Positions 1 to 10,718 of a stretch of DNA of 64,000 nucleotides are shown in pieces. The notes under the pieces were generated by a model. The model was not told the origin of the DNA. It worked only from the letters and a program-made list of their open reading frames with translations, and did no database searches. Origin of the DNA: Alistipes putredinis (GTDB lineage Bacteria > Bacteroidota > Bacteroidia > Bacteroidales > Rikenellaceae). Position 1 is the stretch's first letter. Each line of letters opens with the position of its first letter. The DNA is taken from positions 620,001 through 684,000 of the forward strand of contig CP091730.1 of assembly GCA_022009915.1 (NCBI GenBank), written 5' to 3'. The position numbers and the translations under genes were made by a program.

Positions 1-413
1 CATACGGCCCTGTGCTGCATGTAGTCGATTTCGTAACTGCTGCCCGGCGCCGGAGGAAGGCCGCAGCGAAGAACGCCGTCGCGTGCAGCCAGCTTCAAAC
101 CGCATAGCTTCACAATCACCTTTATGCCTCGGGGATAGACGCTGTGCAGGTCGTATCCGCCGGCCATTACCGCCATTGCGCCGCTGCCGTCGTCCATGAC
201 GAATTCGCGGTAGAAATTTCCGGCCATGTCCGTGGCCGTGACCCGCCCCTCCACCACCGCGCTGTCAGAGACCGTGACAGCCTCGCCGCCGAGCCGGTCG
301 ATAAGCTCCGCTATGGTAATGTTGGGCATGGCCTCTTCTCCTCTCGGGGGAGGGTCGTAACCGTGCGAGCAGGCCATGCAGAGCGAAAGAACGAACAGGA
401 TGATTCTTTTCAT
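1..413 (-). CDS. DUF5689-type lipoprotein, N-terminal part
   Basis: The gene starts at 413 and runs off the left edge, so about 137 residues are seen. A short hydrophobic signal (MKRIILFVLSLCMAC) with Cys12/Cys15 followed by Ser-His suggests lipidation. After it come TIAELIDRL, a segment VVEGRVTATDMAGNFYREF, then DDGSGAMAVM and YPRGIKVIVKLCGLKL. This is the OB-fold-like pattern of DUF5689, a Bacteroidota domain found on secreted and surface proteins. The start lies 3 bases after the stop of the upstream barrel gene, so the two are probably one operon. The domain assignment is from remembered family pattern. The function is unknown, and the pairing suggests a surface partner of the receptor. 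Confidence 0.65.
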   Translation of the reverse strand, partial: MKRIILFVLSLCMACSHGYDPPPRGEEAMPNITIAELIDRLGGEAVTVSDSAVVEGRVTATDMAGNFYREFVMDDGSGAMAVMAGGYDLHSVYPRGIKVIVKLCGLKLAARDGVLRCGLPPAPGSSYEIDYMQHRAV

Positions 414-416
414 GGT

Positions 417-2881
417 TTATCGGAACGTGTAGGATAAGGAAATACGACAGGTGAGCGGGTAGGCATAGAGATATTTATTCGGTGCGGGAGCGAACGAGCG
501 GTTCATTCCGCTTCCCGTTTTCAGGATTCTCATCTGGGAGTATGCACTGTACACTATTTCGCGGTCGCACAACAGGTTGTTTACCGACAGCGAAGCCGTG
601 ATATAGCCCGATTTTTTCATGAAGAACGTTTTCGAGGCCTGTATATTCACGGTCGCGGCGACAGGGAGACGCTCCTGACTAACGAATTTTGCGGCCGTTT
701 CGGGCGAAACTGCAAGGCCCCCTTACGCGGCTCGTGAAAAACAGCGGGTTCACCGGAACGAACCGTTCGGCGTAACAGCCGGCGGAGAGCTTTACCCACC
801 AGCCCCGATTGCGGTACGAAAGTTCGGCTATCGCCACGGCATCGGGCGTATTTCCCGCTCTTTTGCCCTTTATCCCGCATGTCATTCCGGATGCCGTCAC
901 CGAACCGTCGGCATCCGAATATATCGAAGTGCGAGCATCTTCCGTATATCCTGAGTAGCCGTATCTTGCCGCAAGTCCGAGCGTAAGGCGCCGCGTCAAA
1001 TCTATTTGCGCTGCTATTTCGGCAGCCGCACAGAGCCTGCATTCCGTAACTTACCGCCGCATCCGAGAACATGGAACTCAAATCGTCATAATAGCGGATT
1101 ATCTCCGTTCGGCCCCTCGCAATATCGCCCGAAAGCGAGAATTGCAGTCTCATGCGTCCGGCCATGTTGAAATCGTAACCCAGCCGCAATCGCGTCCGGA
1201 CCGAGCTGCGAACGTCCTCGTGCGTCAGGTTGCTCTTGGCCGGATTGAGAAACATGTCGTCGAAATCCGCCGGCTGCCGCCGGACGTCAAGCGTAAGGAA
1301 CACCGTGTGCAGCGGGCCGAACACGGCTTTCACGTTCGCACCGCGAGCATACGAGACATTTCTTATCGGGGCGGACACTCCGTAGGATTCGTTTTTTTCG
1401 GAAACCGTTGGTTTTCGTAATGTCCGTCCCGCACGACACGTTCGCCGCCGAGCCGCACCCCGATTAGGGCGGACAAACGCCTGCCGCGGTATTCCATCTG
1501 TCCGTACAGCGTCGCTATACCTTGGCGAATAGAGTAATCGTATCCTAAACGGTCGCCCTCGCGCACCCTGTAATCCTTTTGCCGCAAGTCGTTCCGTACA
1601 TGTGCTCCGAAATTCATGTCTTCGGTCTGGTACTGGTCGATGTTCAGGACATACGATGCGCCGAGCATATCCGATGCCATTTTATAGCGTTCGGTGACGC
1701 CGGCCATGATTCGTATGCCATAGCTGACGGTCAAGGGGCCGCGCGAGTAGACGGAACCGACGCGGGCATGGAAATGCCTCGGCCGCTCGATGCGCTGCTC
1801 TATGATATAGTGCCCGCATCCTTCGCTGTATCGGTTCTGGAATTCGAGTTCGTCCCAATCGATTTGCGTGAAACGGCTGTTCGCCGTCCTCCACTGCTCC
1901 TCGACGAGAAGCGCCGCATCCTCGCGGCCCATGCCGCTGGGCAGATAGCGGTAGTAGTCGGGCATGGGCGTCGCGGCGTCGAACCACGCGAGCGCCGACT
2001 GTCCCGAGCGTCCGCATATGAATCCCGCGGCAAGGTTTATGACGTGTTCTTTTTTCAGAGGTATGCGGGCCGACAGAACGGTCAGCGGCATGAACCCGCT
2101 TCGGATTCTCGAATTGAGGACCTTCCCGTTGCGATAGCCCCACAGCGGGTTGTAGAGATTGTCCCCCGAAAGTCTCTGCACCTCCCTTACGGCCGCGCTG
2201 CGCGTACCTTCGCGGCTCGCCATGGCGGCGGTGAAAAACGTTATGTCGGCACCCGTATCGAAAAGACGCCGCACGGACAGCGCATAGCCGGCCGCAGAAG
2301 TGAAAACGCCTCCTACGTGCGCATCCGGTCCGTATTTTACGTCGGCCGACAACTCCGCTTCCAATTTGCCGCTTTTGGATACAAAACCGGTCTGGCCGCG
2401 GATTCCGATGCGATAGGCTCTGTCCGATAGCCTTACGGTAATGCGGGAGATGTCTGAAACGTTCCGCGCGGCAAAAGCGGAGTAAACGGATACGTTGCCT
2501 GTGCAGCCGATTGCATCATCGGTCACGAGCGCCTCATTACGGCTTCGGCAGAAAGAGGCATAGAGCGCGGACACAGCGCCATACGGCGCTGTGTGGGTGG
2601 CCGCATCGTCCAACGACAGACCCTCTATCGTCAGAGCGTCGTCATTGCGCTCCGTTCCGCGAACCCTGAACCTTACGGGATGCGAGCGGAATCTTACGAT
2701 GTCCGAAAAAAGGTCGTGTGTCGAAGCCGGCCCGTATAACAGAACCGGATTGGCATGCGGCAGCGGGTCGGCCTCCCTCGCGGGCATACGGATAGTAGTC
2801 GTAATCGACGCTTTGAGCCCCTGCCGAGACGCAAACGGCCGAAAATACTGCTATGGCAACACGACGGATGGCACGAATCAT
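417..2881 (-). CDS. TonB-dependent-receptor-like outer membrane barrel (frameshifted)
   Basis: About 820 residues once the frame is repaired. The N-terminus MIRAIRRVAIAVFSAVCVSA is a signal peptide. It is followed by a short plug-like part (FRVRGTE, LTIEGLSLDD, APYGAVSALY) and a long series of amphipathic aromatic-rich strands ending LSYTFR, typical of an outer-membrane barrel. No carboxypeptidase-like N-terminal domain is visible, and the plug looks short and degenerate. The reading frame changes near 2760, 1375, 1030 and 690, and each piece continues the next without loss, so this is one gene. It is followed at 3 bases by the DUF5689 lipoprotein. The substrate is unknown. It is most likely a receptor, but a non-TonB barrel cannot be excluded because the TonB box is not evident. 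Confidence 0.7.
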
Positions 2882-3046
2882 AATGGCACAAAAAGACGCG
2901 AGGATGACAAATAAGGACAAATTTAGAAAAAATCATTATTAAAAAACAGACTTTTCGCAATTTACGGCATCTGACCATGCCGTATCGGCCGGCCGGTACG
3001 ACGGATATGCAAAACGGAGTGCGGGGAGCGGTCCTTGGAACCGAAC

Positions 3047-3081
3047 GAAAAACGCCGGCCGAAAAAAATTCGGGCCGGCGT
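3047..3081 (-). terminator. Intrinsic terminator after yidC
   Basis: A GC-rich hairpin (ACGCCGGCC paired with GGCCGGCGT) is followed on the minus strand by a short U tract. It lies 24 bases beyond the yidC stop. Confidence 0.75.
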
Positions 3082-3104
3082 ATATGCGGTCAATCGACGA
3101 ATCG

Positions 3105-5009
3105 CTACCTGCGGGCTTTCTGCTGCTGGCGAATCATCTCCTGCTGCTGACGCATTGCTGCCTCGTAACGCTGCTGGAACTTGCTTTTCTTGCGCGGTTT
3201 CTTGGCGTTCTCCATCATCTGGCGGTGCAGTTTCTTGTCATCGACCATATATCGTATGGCGAACATCTGGGCGATAGTAATCAGGTTCGACAGGAAGTAG
3301 TAGTAGCACAGACCGCTGGCGTAGTTGTTGAACCACAGCAGCATCATGATAGGCATCATGTAGAGCATCATGAACTTCATTCCAGCCATCTGGGGCTGCG
3401 AAGAGGCGTTCTGCTTGAAGTTTATCCACGAATATACGAACATGGCTCCGGCCATCAGCAGCGCGAAACCGCTCACGTGGTCGCCTTACCACGGAATCGA
3501 GAACGGCAGGTTCAGAATCGTATCGTAACTCGACAGGTCGTCGGCTCCAAAGAAGTTTCTCGCCACGCAACTCTATGGAGGCGGGGAAGAAACGGAACAT
3601 GGCGATAAGTATCGGAAACTGTATGAGCATGGGGATACATCCGCTCATGGGATTGATTCCCGCACGTTTGTACAGGCTCCATAATCGCTTGCTGCTTTTT
3701 TTCATGGCATCCTCCTGCTTGGGATACTTAGCGTTGATTTCATCCATTTCGGGCTTTATGACGCGCATCTTGGCCGACGAAAGATAGGACTTGTAGGTGA
3801 GCGGCGAGATGATGACCTTTATTACGACGGTCATAATCAATATTATCCAGCCGAAGGAGGCGATGTATTTGCTCAGAAAATCGAACATCGGAATCACGAA
3901 CCATCTGTTCACCCAACCGACGAGGCTTCCGCCCAGAGGAATAAGGCGTTCGAGACTGAGGTCGAATTTTTTTGAGAATCGAATACTTGTTGGGTCCGTA
4001 ATAGAACTTGAACTTGTAGGAGGTCTCTCCCTGCCGAGAACGGCACGGAGAGCCTTGCCGAATATTTCTTGATTTTTGCCTTCGCCGGGTTTGTAGGTAT
4101 CGTACTTCATTGCGGCATTTTTGGAAATTGCCGTCGGCAATCATCACCGACGAGAAGTACTGCTGCTTGAAAGCCACCCACTGCACCTTGGCCTCGACAT
4201 CCTCGCTTTTGGACTGTCCGGCCTTCGACATTCCCAGATTCTCTATGCTTTTGGTATCGGGGAACTTGTAGGATATGGTGGAATAGTTGTTCTCGTTGTC
4301 GAATCCCTTTTCGTTCTGCTGACCTATGCTGCTCCACGCTATCTCGAAATCGGATTGATTGGAGAGCATCGAGGCCATGCCCACGAAACGGATGTCGAAA
4401 TCCATCATGTAGCTGTCGCGGTAAACGGTATACAGATACTCCACGTATGCGGTGGAATCGACGTAAAGGCGCATCGACACGTTCTTGCTCTGCTCGCCTT
4501 CGCTCCACTCGCCGCTCGGGGCGTCGCAAACGAAGTTATAGGAACCAGTATTGAGTCTGCGCGTCATTGAATGAACGCTTTATGTAAAAACTCACGTCGA
4601 AGTTCTGCGACTCGGGCTTGAACATTCTGAGCGGGCCGCCGTAATATCTCTCGTAGTCTTTGAGCGTCACGTCCGACACCTTGCCGCCGAGCGTGGAGAA
4701 CTCCACGTCCATAACTTCGTTCGATACGGTGAACGTCTGCTGCGGGGCATCGAGCGCAGCGGAGAGCATTCCGCCGATACTCTCGGCCTGAGCGTGCCGG
4801 CGGTCCTGCTCGGAGCTTGCCGCAACGGCCGCACGATAAGTCGTATCCGACATGCGGCGGGCAATCTCCTCCGCCTTTTGGGCGGCCTGCGTCGAGTCGC
4901 GAACGAATTGTTGTCTTTGAAATTCCTGTTGCTGTTTGCCGTTGTACCACGAAAATCCGAACAGGATTATGCCGATTAGCACAAGGCCGATAATAGATTT
5001 TTTATCCAT
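3105..5009 (-). CDS. yidC: Membrane protein insertase YidC (frameshifted)
   Basis: YidC/Oxa1 inserts and folds inner-membrane proteins with or after SecYEG. The protein begins MDKKSIIGLVLIGIILFGFS, the usual N-terminal anchor. A large periplasmic beta domain follows (around GGKVSDVTLKDY and RLYVDSTAYVEYLYTVYRDS). The conserved insertase core is then seen: WVNRWFVIPMFDFLSKY, PLTYKSYLSSAKMRVIKPEM and the GINPMSGCIPMLIQFPILIA segment. The C-terminus is basic and Gln/Lys rich. The reconstructed length of about 630 residues is normal for Bacteroidota. The frame breaks near 4565, 4113, 3970 and 3555. At 3970 a run of seven A should be six, and near 3555 an AAA should be AA. It lies downstream of pyrG on the same strand but is separated from it by a terminator. 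Confidence 0.93.
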
Positions 5010-5037
5010 CGGTTTCTATACTTTCTCTTTTTTGTCG

Positions 5038-5065
5038 AAAAAAGCGGGCGAAAGACCGCCCGCCG
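5038..5065 (-). terminator. Intrinsic terminator between pyrG and yidC
   Basis: GCGGGCG pairs with CGCCCGC around a short loop, followed on the minus strand by six U. It should stop or reduce pyrG transcripts ahead of yidC. Confidence 0.7.
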
Positions 5066-5086
5066 CTCGGTTGTTGTCTGTATCAG

Positions 5087-6712
5087 TTATTTCTTGTCGT
5101 CATATTCCAACGCAGCCTTGACGAAAGCCACGAACAGAGGATGCGGATTCAGCACCGTACTCTTGTACTCGGGGTGATACTGCACGCCCACGAACCACGG
5201 ATGCGAAGGAATCTCCACAGCCTCGACCAACCCTGAGTCGGGATTCACGCCCACGGGCACCATGCCGGCGGCTTCGAATCTGTCCAAATACTTGTTGTTG
5301 AACTCGTAACGGTGGCGATGCCGCTCCGAAATCAGCTGCTTGCCGTATGCCTCGTATACCTTGCTGCCCTCCGTAAGACGGCACGGATAGGCGCCCAAAC
5401 GCATCGTTCCGCCCTTGTCGAGCACGGTTTTCTGCTCTTCCATGATGTCTATCACAGGATTGGGAGTCGTGCTCATCTCGCTCGAATCGGCATCCTTTAT
5501 ACCCAGCACGTTGCGGGCGAACTCGATTACGGCGCACTGCATGCCCAAACATATACCGAGGAACGGAATCCCGTTCTGACGGGCGTACTGCACAGCCAGA
5601 ATCTTGCCCTCGATGCCGCGGTGTCCGAATCCGGGAGCCACCAGAATACCTTTCATTCCGGCAAGAGCCTTGTCGATGCTTTCCGATGTAAGAAGTTCGG
5701 AATTGACGTATTTGAGCTTGACTTTCACGTGATTGGTCGCTCCGGCATGTATGAACGATTCGCATATGGACTTGTAGGCGTCGGGCAATTCGGTATACTT
5801 GCCCACCAAAGCCATCTCGATGGTTTTTTCGGGATTCTTCACCCGCGCCACGAACTCGCACCACGAACTCAAATCCGGCTCCTGTATCGCAGGCAGGTCG
5901 AGTTTGGCCAGAGCCACTTCGTCCAAATGCTGCTGGTGCATTTTGAGAGGCACTTCGTAAATCGTCGGAACGTCTATCGACTCCATTACGGCGTTCTGGT
6001 CCACGTTGCAGAACAGAGCCACCTTGCGCTTGATATCGTCCGAAAGGTGTTTTTCGGTGCGCAGCACCAGAATGTCGGGTTGCAGACCGTTTTCCAACAG
6101 CGCCTTGACGGAGTGCTGCGTAGGTTTGGTTTTCAGTTCGCCGGAAGCGGCCATGTAGGGAATCAGCGTCAGATGCACCACCGCCGTATTCTTATAGCCC
6201 AGCGAGTAGCGAAGCTGACGCACGGCCTCGATGTAAGGAAGCGACTCTATATCGCCCACTGTTCCGCCGATTTCGGTAATAATTACGTCGTAGGTGTCCT
6301 TGCGGCCCAGACGCAGTATCCTGTTTTTGATTTCGTCGGTAATGTGCGGAATAACCTGCACGGTCTTGCCTAAATAGTCGCCGTGGCGCTCCTTGGTTAT
6401 CACGTCCAGATACACGCGGCCGGTAGTGACGTTGTTGGCCTGCGACGTGGGAATCGAGGTGAAACGCTCGTAGTGGCCCAAGTCGAGGTCGGTTTCGGCA
6501 CCGTCTTCCGTAACGTAACACTCGCCGTGCTCGTAAGGGTTCAGCGTCCCCGGGTCCACGTTTATGTACGGATCGAGTTTCTGGTTGGCGACCGAATACC
6601 CGCGGGCTTGCAGCAGTCTGGCGAGCGAAGCGGCTATGATGCCCTTGCCCAGCGAGGAAGCCACGCCTCCGGTTACGAATATATATTTCGTCTGCTTCTT
6701 TTCTTCTGACAT
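5087..6712 (-). CDS. pyrG: CTP synthase
   Basis: CTP synthase makes CTP from UTP, ATP and glutamine in the cytosol. The frame is intact at 541 residues, the usual length. The synthase domain starts with the P-loop-like VTGGVASSLGKG, followed by DPYINVDPGTLNPYEHGE and EIGGTVGDIES. The C-terminal glutamine amidotransferase has the nucleophile Cys in FLGICLGMQ and the His/Glu pair in QYHPEYKS. It lies between the DUF349 gene upstream (18-base gap) and yidC. It is one of the few long genes here without an indel. Confidence 0.98.
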   Translation of the reverse strand: MSEEKKQTKYIFVTGGVASSLGKGIIAASLARLLQARGYSVANQKLDPYINVDPGTLNPYEHGECYVTEDGAETDLDLGHYERFTSIPTSQANNVTTGRVYLDVITKERHGDYLGKTVQVIPHITDEIKNRILRLGRKDTYDVIITEIGGTVGDIESLPYIEAVRQLRYSLGYKNTAVVHLTLIPYMAASGELKTKPTQHSVKALLENGLQPDILVLRTEKHLSDDIKRKVALFCNVDQNAVMESIDVPTIYEVPLKMHQQHLDEVALAKLDLPAIQEPDLSSWCEFVARVKNPEKTIEMALVGKYTELPDAYKSICESFIHAGATNHVKVKLKYVNSELLTSESIDKALAGMKGILVAPGFGHRGIEGKILAVQYARQNGIPFLGICLGMQCAVIEFARNVLGIKDADSSEMSTTPNPVIDIMEEQKTVLDKGGTMRLGAYPCRLTEGSKVYEAYGKQLISERHRHRYEFNNKYLDRFEAAGMVPVGVNPDSGLVEAVEIPSHPWFVGVQYHPEYKSTVLNPHPLFVAFVKAALEYDDKK

Positions 6713-6730
6713 ATATGTTTAGAGTAAATG

Positions 6731-8701
6731 TTACTGTTGCTCGTCTATTAGTTTTATCTTCTCGATTGCGGCGTTCATGTCTGCCTTCGCGCGGGCGATT
6801 TTTTCCTTCACGTCTCGTATCATCGCCTCCGCGTTCTTGGATTTGGAGAAGAAGCCGATATTGTTTTCCAGCAACGCTATTTCCGATTCCAGCTGTCGGA
6901 CCTTGCCGTACAGACCTTTTCGCGCTCCTGCCGAACCCTTCTGTCGCCGGAATTCTTCATGGCGGTGAGCTTTTCGCGGAAACGCTCCATACCGCGGCTG
7001 TACTCTCCGCCGCGAAGCGAAGCGAACAGTTTGTCCACCACCTCCTTGTACTCCTTTTTGCAGAGCGTCCTTGCTCTTTATGGGCACGAATCCTATCTCG
7101 CTCCACCGGCGCTGGAAATTCTTTATGGTCTCGAAATCCACATTCTCGAAGCCACGGCCCGCCATTTCTTCGAGCAGCGCACGCTTGCTTTCCAGATTGG
7201 CCTTGTACTGTTCATCGACGGATGCGAAATGCTTGGACTTGTTCTCGAAGAAAGTGTCGCATGCGGCACGGAAACGTTTCCACACGGCATCCGAATAGCG
7301 GCGCGGCACAGTGCCTATCTCTTTCCAGCGTTTTTGCAGAGCGATAAGTTCGTCGCCAGTCTTCTTCCAGTCCTCGGAGTTCATCACGGCCTCGGCGGCC
7401 TCGCATATCTCGACTTTGAGTTGCAGATTGTGCTCCATCTCCTCTTTCAGGCGCACGTAGAACATGCGTTTGGCCTCGAAAAACTTGTCGCATGCGGCGC
7501 GGAAACGCTCGTATATTCTGGTGTTGTCCTTCTTGGGCGCGAATCCGATGGTTTTCCATATCTTCTGAATCTCCAACAGTCGGGCCGACGCCTTGTTCCA
7601 GTCCTTGCGCGAGGTAAGAGGCGCGGCCGTTATCTGCTCGGCCTGCTCACACAGGGAGCTTTTGAGTTCGAGATTCTTCTTCTGTTCGGCCTTTATATCG
7701 TCGAAATACTGCTGATGCTGCTTGTTGATGCGCGTGCTGGCCTCCTTGAAACGCTCCCAAAGCTGCTCCTTGTACTCCGTGGCGACCGGTCCGGTCTCGC
7801 GCCATTCGTCGTGCAGCTTCTGCAACTTGCGGAACGCCTCGACAATCGACGGCTCCATAACCAGCGCCTCGGCCTGCTCGCACAGAGAAATCTTGGTCTC
7901 GTAGTTGCGTTTGAGGTCCAAGTCGCGCAGTTCCTTGTTTATCTTGATGAAATCGTAGAACTTTTCTACATACAGGTTGTAGGTTTCCCACAAATCCTTG
8001 ACGTTGGCCTGCGGAACGGCACCCGTCTCCCCGCCAGCGGTTCTGCAACTCGCGGAACGAGGCGAACGTCTGTCCCAGAGTCTCCCCCGCTGTCGATGAG
8101 TTTTTTTGAGCTCTTCGATTATTTCCAGCTTTTATTTTCAGATTCTCCTGCTTCGCGCTCTCCAACCCAGCGACGAACTCGTCCCTGCGGCGGCGGTATT
8201 CGCCCACCAAATCTTTGAGACGGAGCTCCTGCGCATCGAGCGCCGGAGAAAAATTCGTCGGCCGCGCCTCCCGCTTCGACAAAGGCTTTCTTCTGCGCCT
8301 CCACCTCGGCACGGTGCTTCTTGTAGAAAGCAATCTTCACGGCCTCAACGTCGCCGCGAAGAGTCTGAACGGGCCGCGTGGCGAGCAGCTGTTCGAGCAT
8401 GTCCACCAGTTCGGTCTTGCTCTTCGACGACAAATCCAAACCTTCGCTCTGCTGCTGCTCGGACAAATCGGCGCTCTCGTCCGTCTCGTCGTCTTCGCCC
8501 GTATCGAGCGCCTCGGCCGCAAGCCGCGCCTCCTCGTCGGAAAAAGTCCACGGGCGAGGTCTGCTGCTCCTCGGAAAGTGTCTGTTCGATGTTTTCGTCC
8601 GTAATCGGTTCTGCAAAAGATGAAGACGTAGTCCCCGTCGCCTCCGCCGCGGATTGCGGGGTCTGCTGCGGAACCTGCTGAGTAGATTTTTCGGTAGCCA
8701 T
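6731..8701 (-). CDS. DUF349 repeat protein (frameshifted)
   Basis: About 655 residues, acidic and Gln-rich at the N-terminus (MATEKSTQQVPQQTPQSAAE), then highly helical. At least five DUF349 repeats of about 75 residues are visible. Each has a W(K/R)E.G-type core and an (E/K)RF(R/K)AA-type end, for example WKTIGFAPKKDNTRIYERF and WKEIGTVPRRYSDAVWKRF. The C-terminus is coiled coil. The family is common in Bacteroidota and its function is not established. The start at 8701 is preceded on the minus strand by a TAACTTTG -7-like box at 8766-8773. Frame breaks occur near 8545, 8240, 8110, 8030 and 7065. The last is compensated near 6920, so a stretch of about 45 residues is garbled. Confidence 0.85.
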
Positions 8702-8823
8702 AGCCTTTTGTCGTTCTGTAAATAAATTCGTTGCCGGAGCCGAACAAAAACGCTGCGGCAATGTGCAAAGTTATCGTAAAAAACTCAATCCGCCTAATAA
8801 AACGGCAACATTTTGGTATTCCC

Positions 8824-8855
8824 TTTGGTCGGGTTTGGAAAAAAATCTAAATTTG
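8824..8855 (+). promoter_or_regulatory. Bacteroidota promoter of the response regulator
   Basis: TTTG at 8824-8827, a 20-base spacer, then TAAATTTG at 8848-8855. This matches the Bacteroides vegetative consensus TTTG/TAnnTTTG. The ATG at 8881 follows 25 bases later. Confidence 0.7.
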
Positions 8856-8880
8856 TAGCCGATTGAAAAATAATCCCGTA

Positions 8881-9550
8881 ATGAGCTATCGTATTCTGCT
8901 TGTGGACGACGAAACCGACATTCTGGAATTCGTCGGCTACAATCTGCGCAAAGAGGGTTACGAAGTGTTCACCGCCTCGGACGGAGAGAGTGCGCTGCAA
9001 ATCGCGGCCCGCACCCACCCCCATTTGATACTGCTGGACGTGATGATGCCACGCAAGGACGGATTCCAGACCTGCAAGCAGGCTCAGGGCGAATCCTGCG
9101 ACCGCCGACTCGGTAATCGTTTTCCTTTCGGCCCGCAGCGAAGACCAGTCGCTCATCGAGGGATTCGACAGCGGCGCCGACGACTACATCAGCAAACCCA
9201 TAAAGATGAATGTGCTGATGACCCGCATAAGGGCCATACTCAAACGCATAGACCCTCTGCTGCCCGACTCGCAGAGCGAACACACCATCTCGGTGGACAG
9301 AGAGCGGTACGTGGTGACGAAAAACGGCGAGAGCATAGTGCTTCCGCGCAAGGAGTTTTCGCTGCTGTGCCTGCTTCTGTCGAAACCCGGGAAACTGTTC
9401 ACCCGCGAGGAGATTTACGACAAGGTCTGGGGCAGCGACGTGGTGGTTGGCGAACGCACCATAGACGTCCACGTGCGCAACCTGCGCAAACGAATCGGGG
9501 AACGCCACGTAGTTACCGTCAAGGGAGTGGGCTACAAATACGAAGATTGA
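8881..9550 (+). CDS. OmpR/PhoB-family response regulator (frameshifted)
   Basis: About 222 residues. The receiver domain has the acidic pocket D9/D10, the phospho-acceptor D53 in LILLDVMMP, the switch Ser in VIVFLSAR and the conserved Lys in DDYISKP. The C-terminal winged helix is of the OmpR type (ISVDRERYVVTKNG, LPRKEFSLLCLL, ERTIDVHVRNLRKRIG, VKGVGYKYED). The frame is lost near 9085, where CAGGCTC appears to hold one extra G. Removing it restores an unbroken protein. No sensor kinase lies next to it. The start at 8881 is preferred over an upstream in-frame ATG at 8863 because it opens directly on the receiver strand and fits the promoter. Confidence 0.92.
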
Positions 9551-9590
9551 CCCGAGCGAAGAAATTTGTCGAAAAAAGGCGCCCGCAATA

Positions 9591-9622
9591 TTTGCCCGTT
9601 CTGTTTCAATAGAGTAATTTTG
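9591..9622 (+). promoter_or_regulatory. Bacteroidota promoter of pta-ackA
   Basis: TTTG at 9591-9594, exactly 20 bases, then TAATTTTG at 9615-9622. The pta start follows at 9687, leaving a leader of about 57 bases. Confidence 0.72.
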
Positions 9623-9686
9623 CGCATCCCTGTCAATCAGGAATCGGAGAATCCGACTTAAATTCAAAAAAACAAAACATACACAG

Positions 9687-10697
9687 ATGGATCTCATCGA
9701 ACAATTCAAACAAAAAGGCGACCTGCATAAGGAGCCGCATCGTGCTTCCGGAAGGATGCGAAGAGCGGACGCTGAAAGCCGCCGACAAGGCTATCGAACA
9801 GGGCCTCGCCAAAAATCATACTGCTCGGCGACCCCGAACGAATCGGCAAACTGGCCGCGGAATACGGACTCGGAAACATCGGACAGGCCACCGTCATCGA
9901 CCCTCGCAACAACCCAAAAAAAGACGAATACGTAAAAGGCTCATGGTCGCCCTGCGCGGCTCGAAGGGCGTAACGGAAGAAGTCGCCGCACAGCAGCTTT
10001 TGGACCCGCTCTATCTGGGCGCCATAATGATTAAGGCGGGCGATGCCGACGGCGAAGTCGCCGGAGCCGACAACGCTACCGGAGATGTCCTGCGTCCGGC
10101 ATTCCAGTACGTCAAGACCAAACCCGGGTGCAGCGTCGTGTCGGGTGCTTTCATCATGGACATTCCCGACAAACAGTTCGGCGACGACGGTCTTATGGTT
10201 TTTCGCCGACTGCGCCGTACATCCCAATCCGACTGCCGAAGAGCTCGCCGAAATAGCCGTGATGACCGCCCGCACGGCCCGCGACATCGCAGGCCTCGAA
10301 CCCAGAGTTGCCATGCTCAGCTTCTCGACAAAAGGCTCGGCCAAGAATCCCATGGTGGACAAGGTGGTCGAAGCTACGCGCATAGCACGCGCCGCCGCTC
10401 CCGAAATCCAGATTGACGGAGAGTTGCAGGCCGATGCCGCGATTGTACCGTCGGTAGCGACGAAAAAAAGCTCCCCGACAGCAAGGTGGCCGGAAAAAGC
10501 CAACGTTCTGGTATTCCCCCACCCTCGAAGTGGGTAACATCGCCTACAAACTCGTTCAGCGCATGGCCCATGCACAGGCCGTGGGTCCGGTCCTGCAAGG
10601 CATGGCGGCGCCCATCAACGACCTTTCGCGCGGCTGCTCGGTGGAGGACATCGTAGGGCTCATCGCCATAACCGTCTGCCAGACCGCCCAGAAGTAA
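9687..10697 (+). CDS. pta: Phosphate acetyltransferase (frameshifted)
   Basis: Converts acetyl-CoA and phosphate to acetyl-phosphate, the first step of the acetate/ATP-yielding pathway completed by ackA 21 bases downstream. The reconstructed protein of about 336 residues begins MDLIEQFKQKA and reads SRIVLPEGCEERTLKAADKA. It then holds DPLYLGAIMIKAGDADGEVAG, the family core with the substrate-binding Gly-Asp region, and later AMLSFSTKGSAKNPMVDKV, IDGELQADAAIVPSV and TLEVGNIAYKLVQR. Frame breaks are needed near 9730, 9820, 9925, 10200, 10465 and 10520. This is the short single-domain form without the DRTGG regulatory domain. The catalytic assignment follows from the family. Confidence 0.93.
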
Positions 10698-10718
10698 ACC
10701 TCAAAACATCGTCATCTT

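Noticed and set aside
3105..5009. yidC as a degraded pseudogene
   Set aside because: It is essential and all domains are present; the breaks are single-base homopolymer indels as in the rest of the window.
5312..6373. Open frame of about 350 codons opposite pyrG
   Set aside because: Antisense to intact CTP synthase, with no supporting features.
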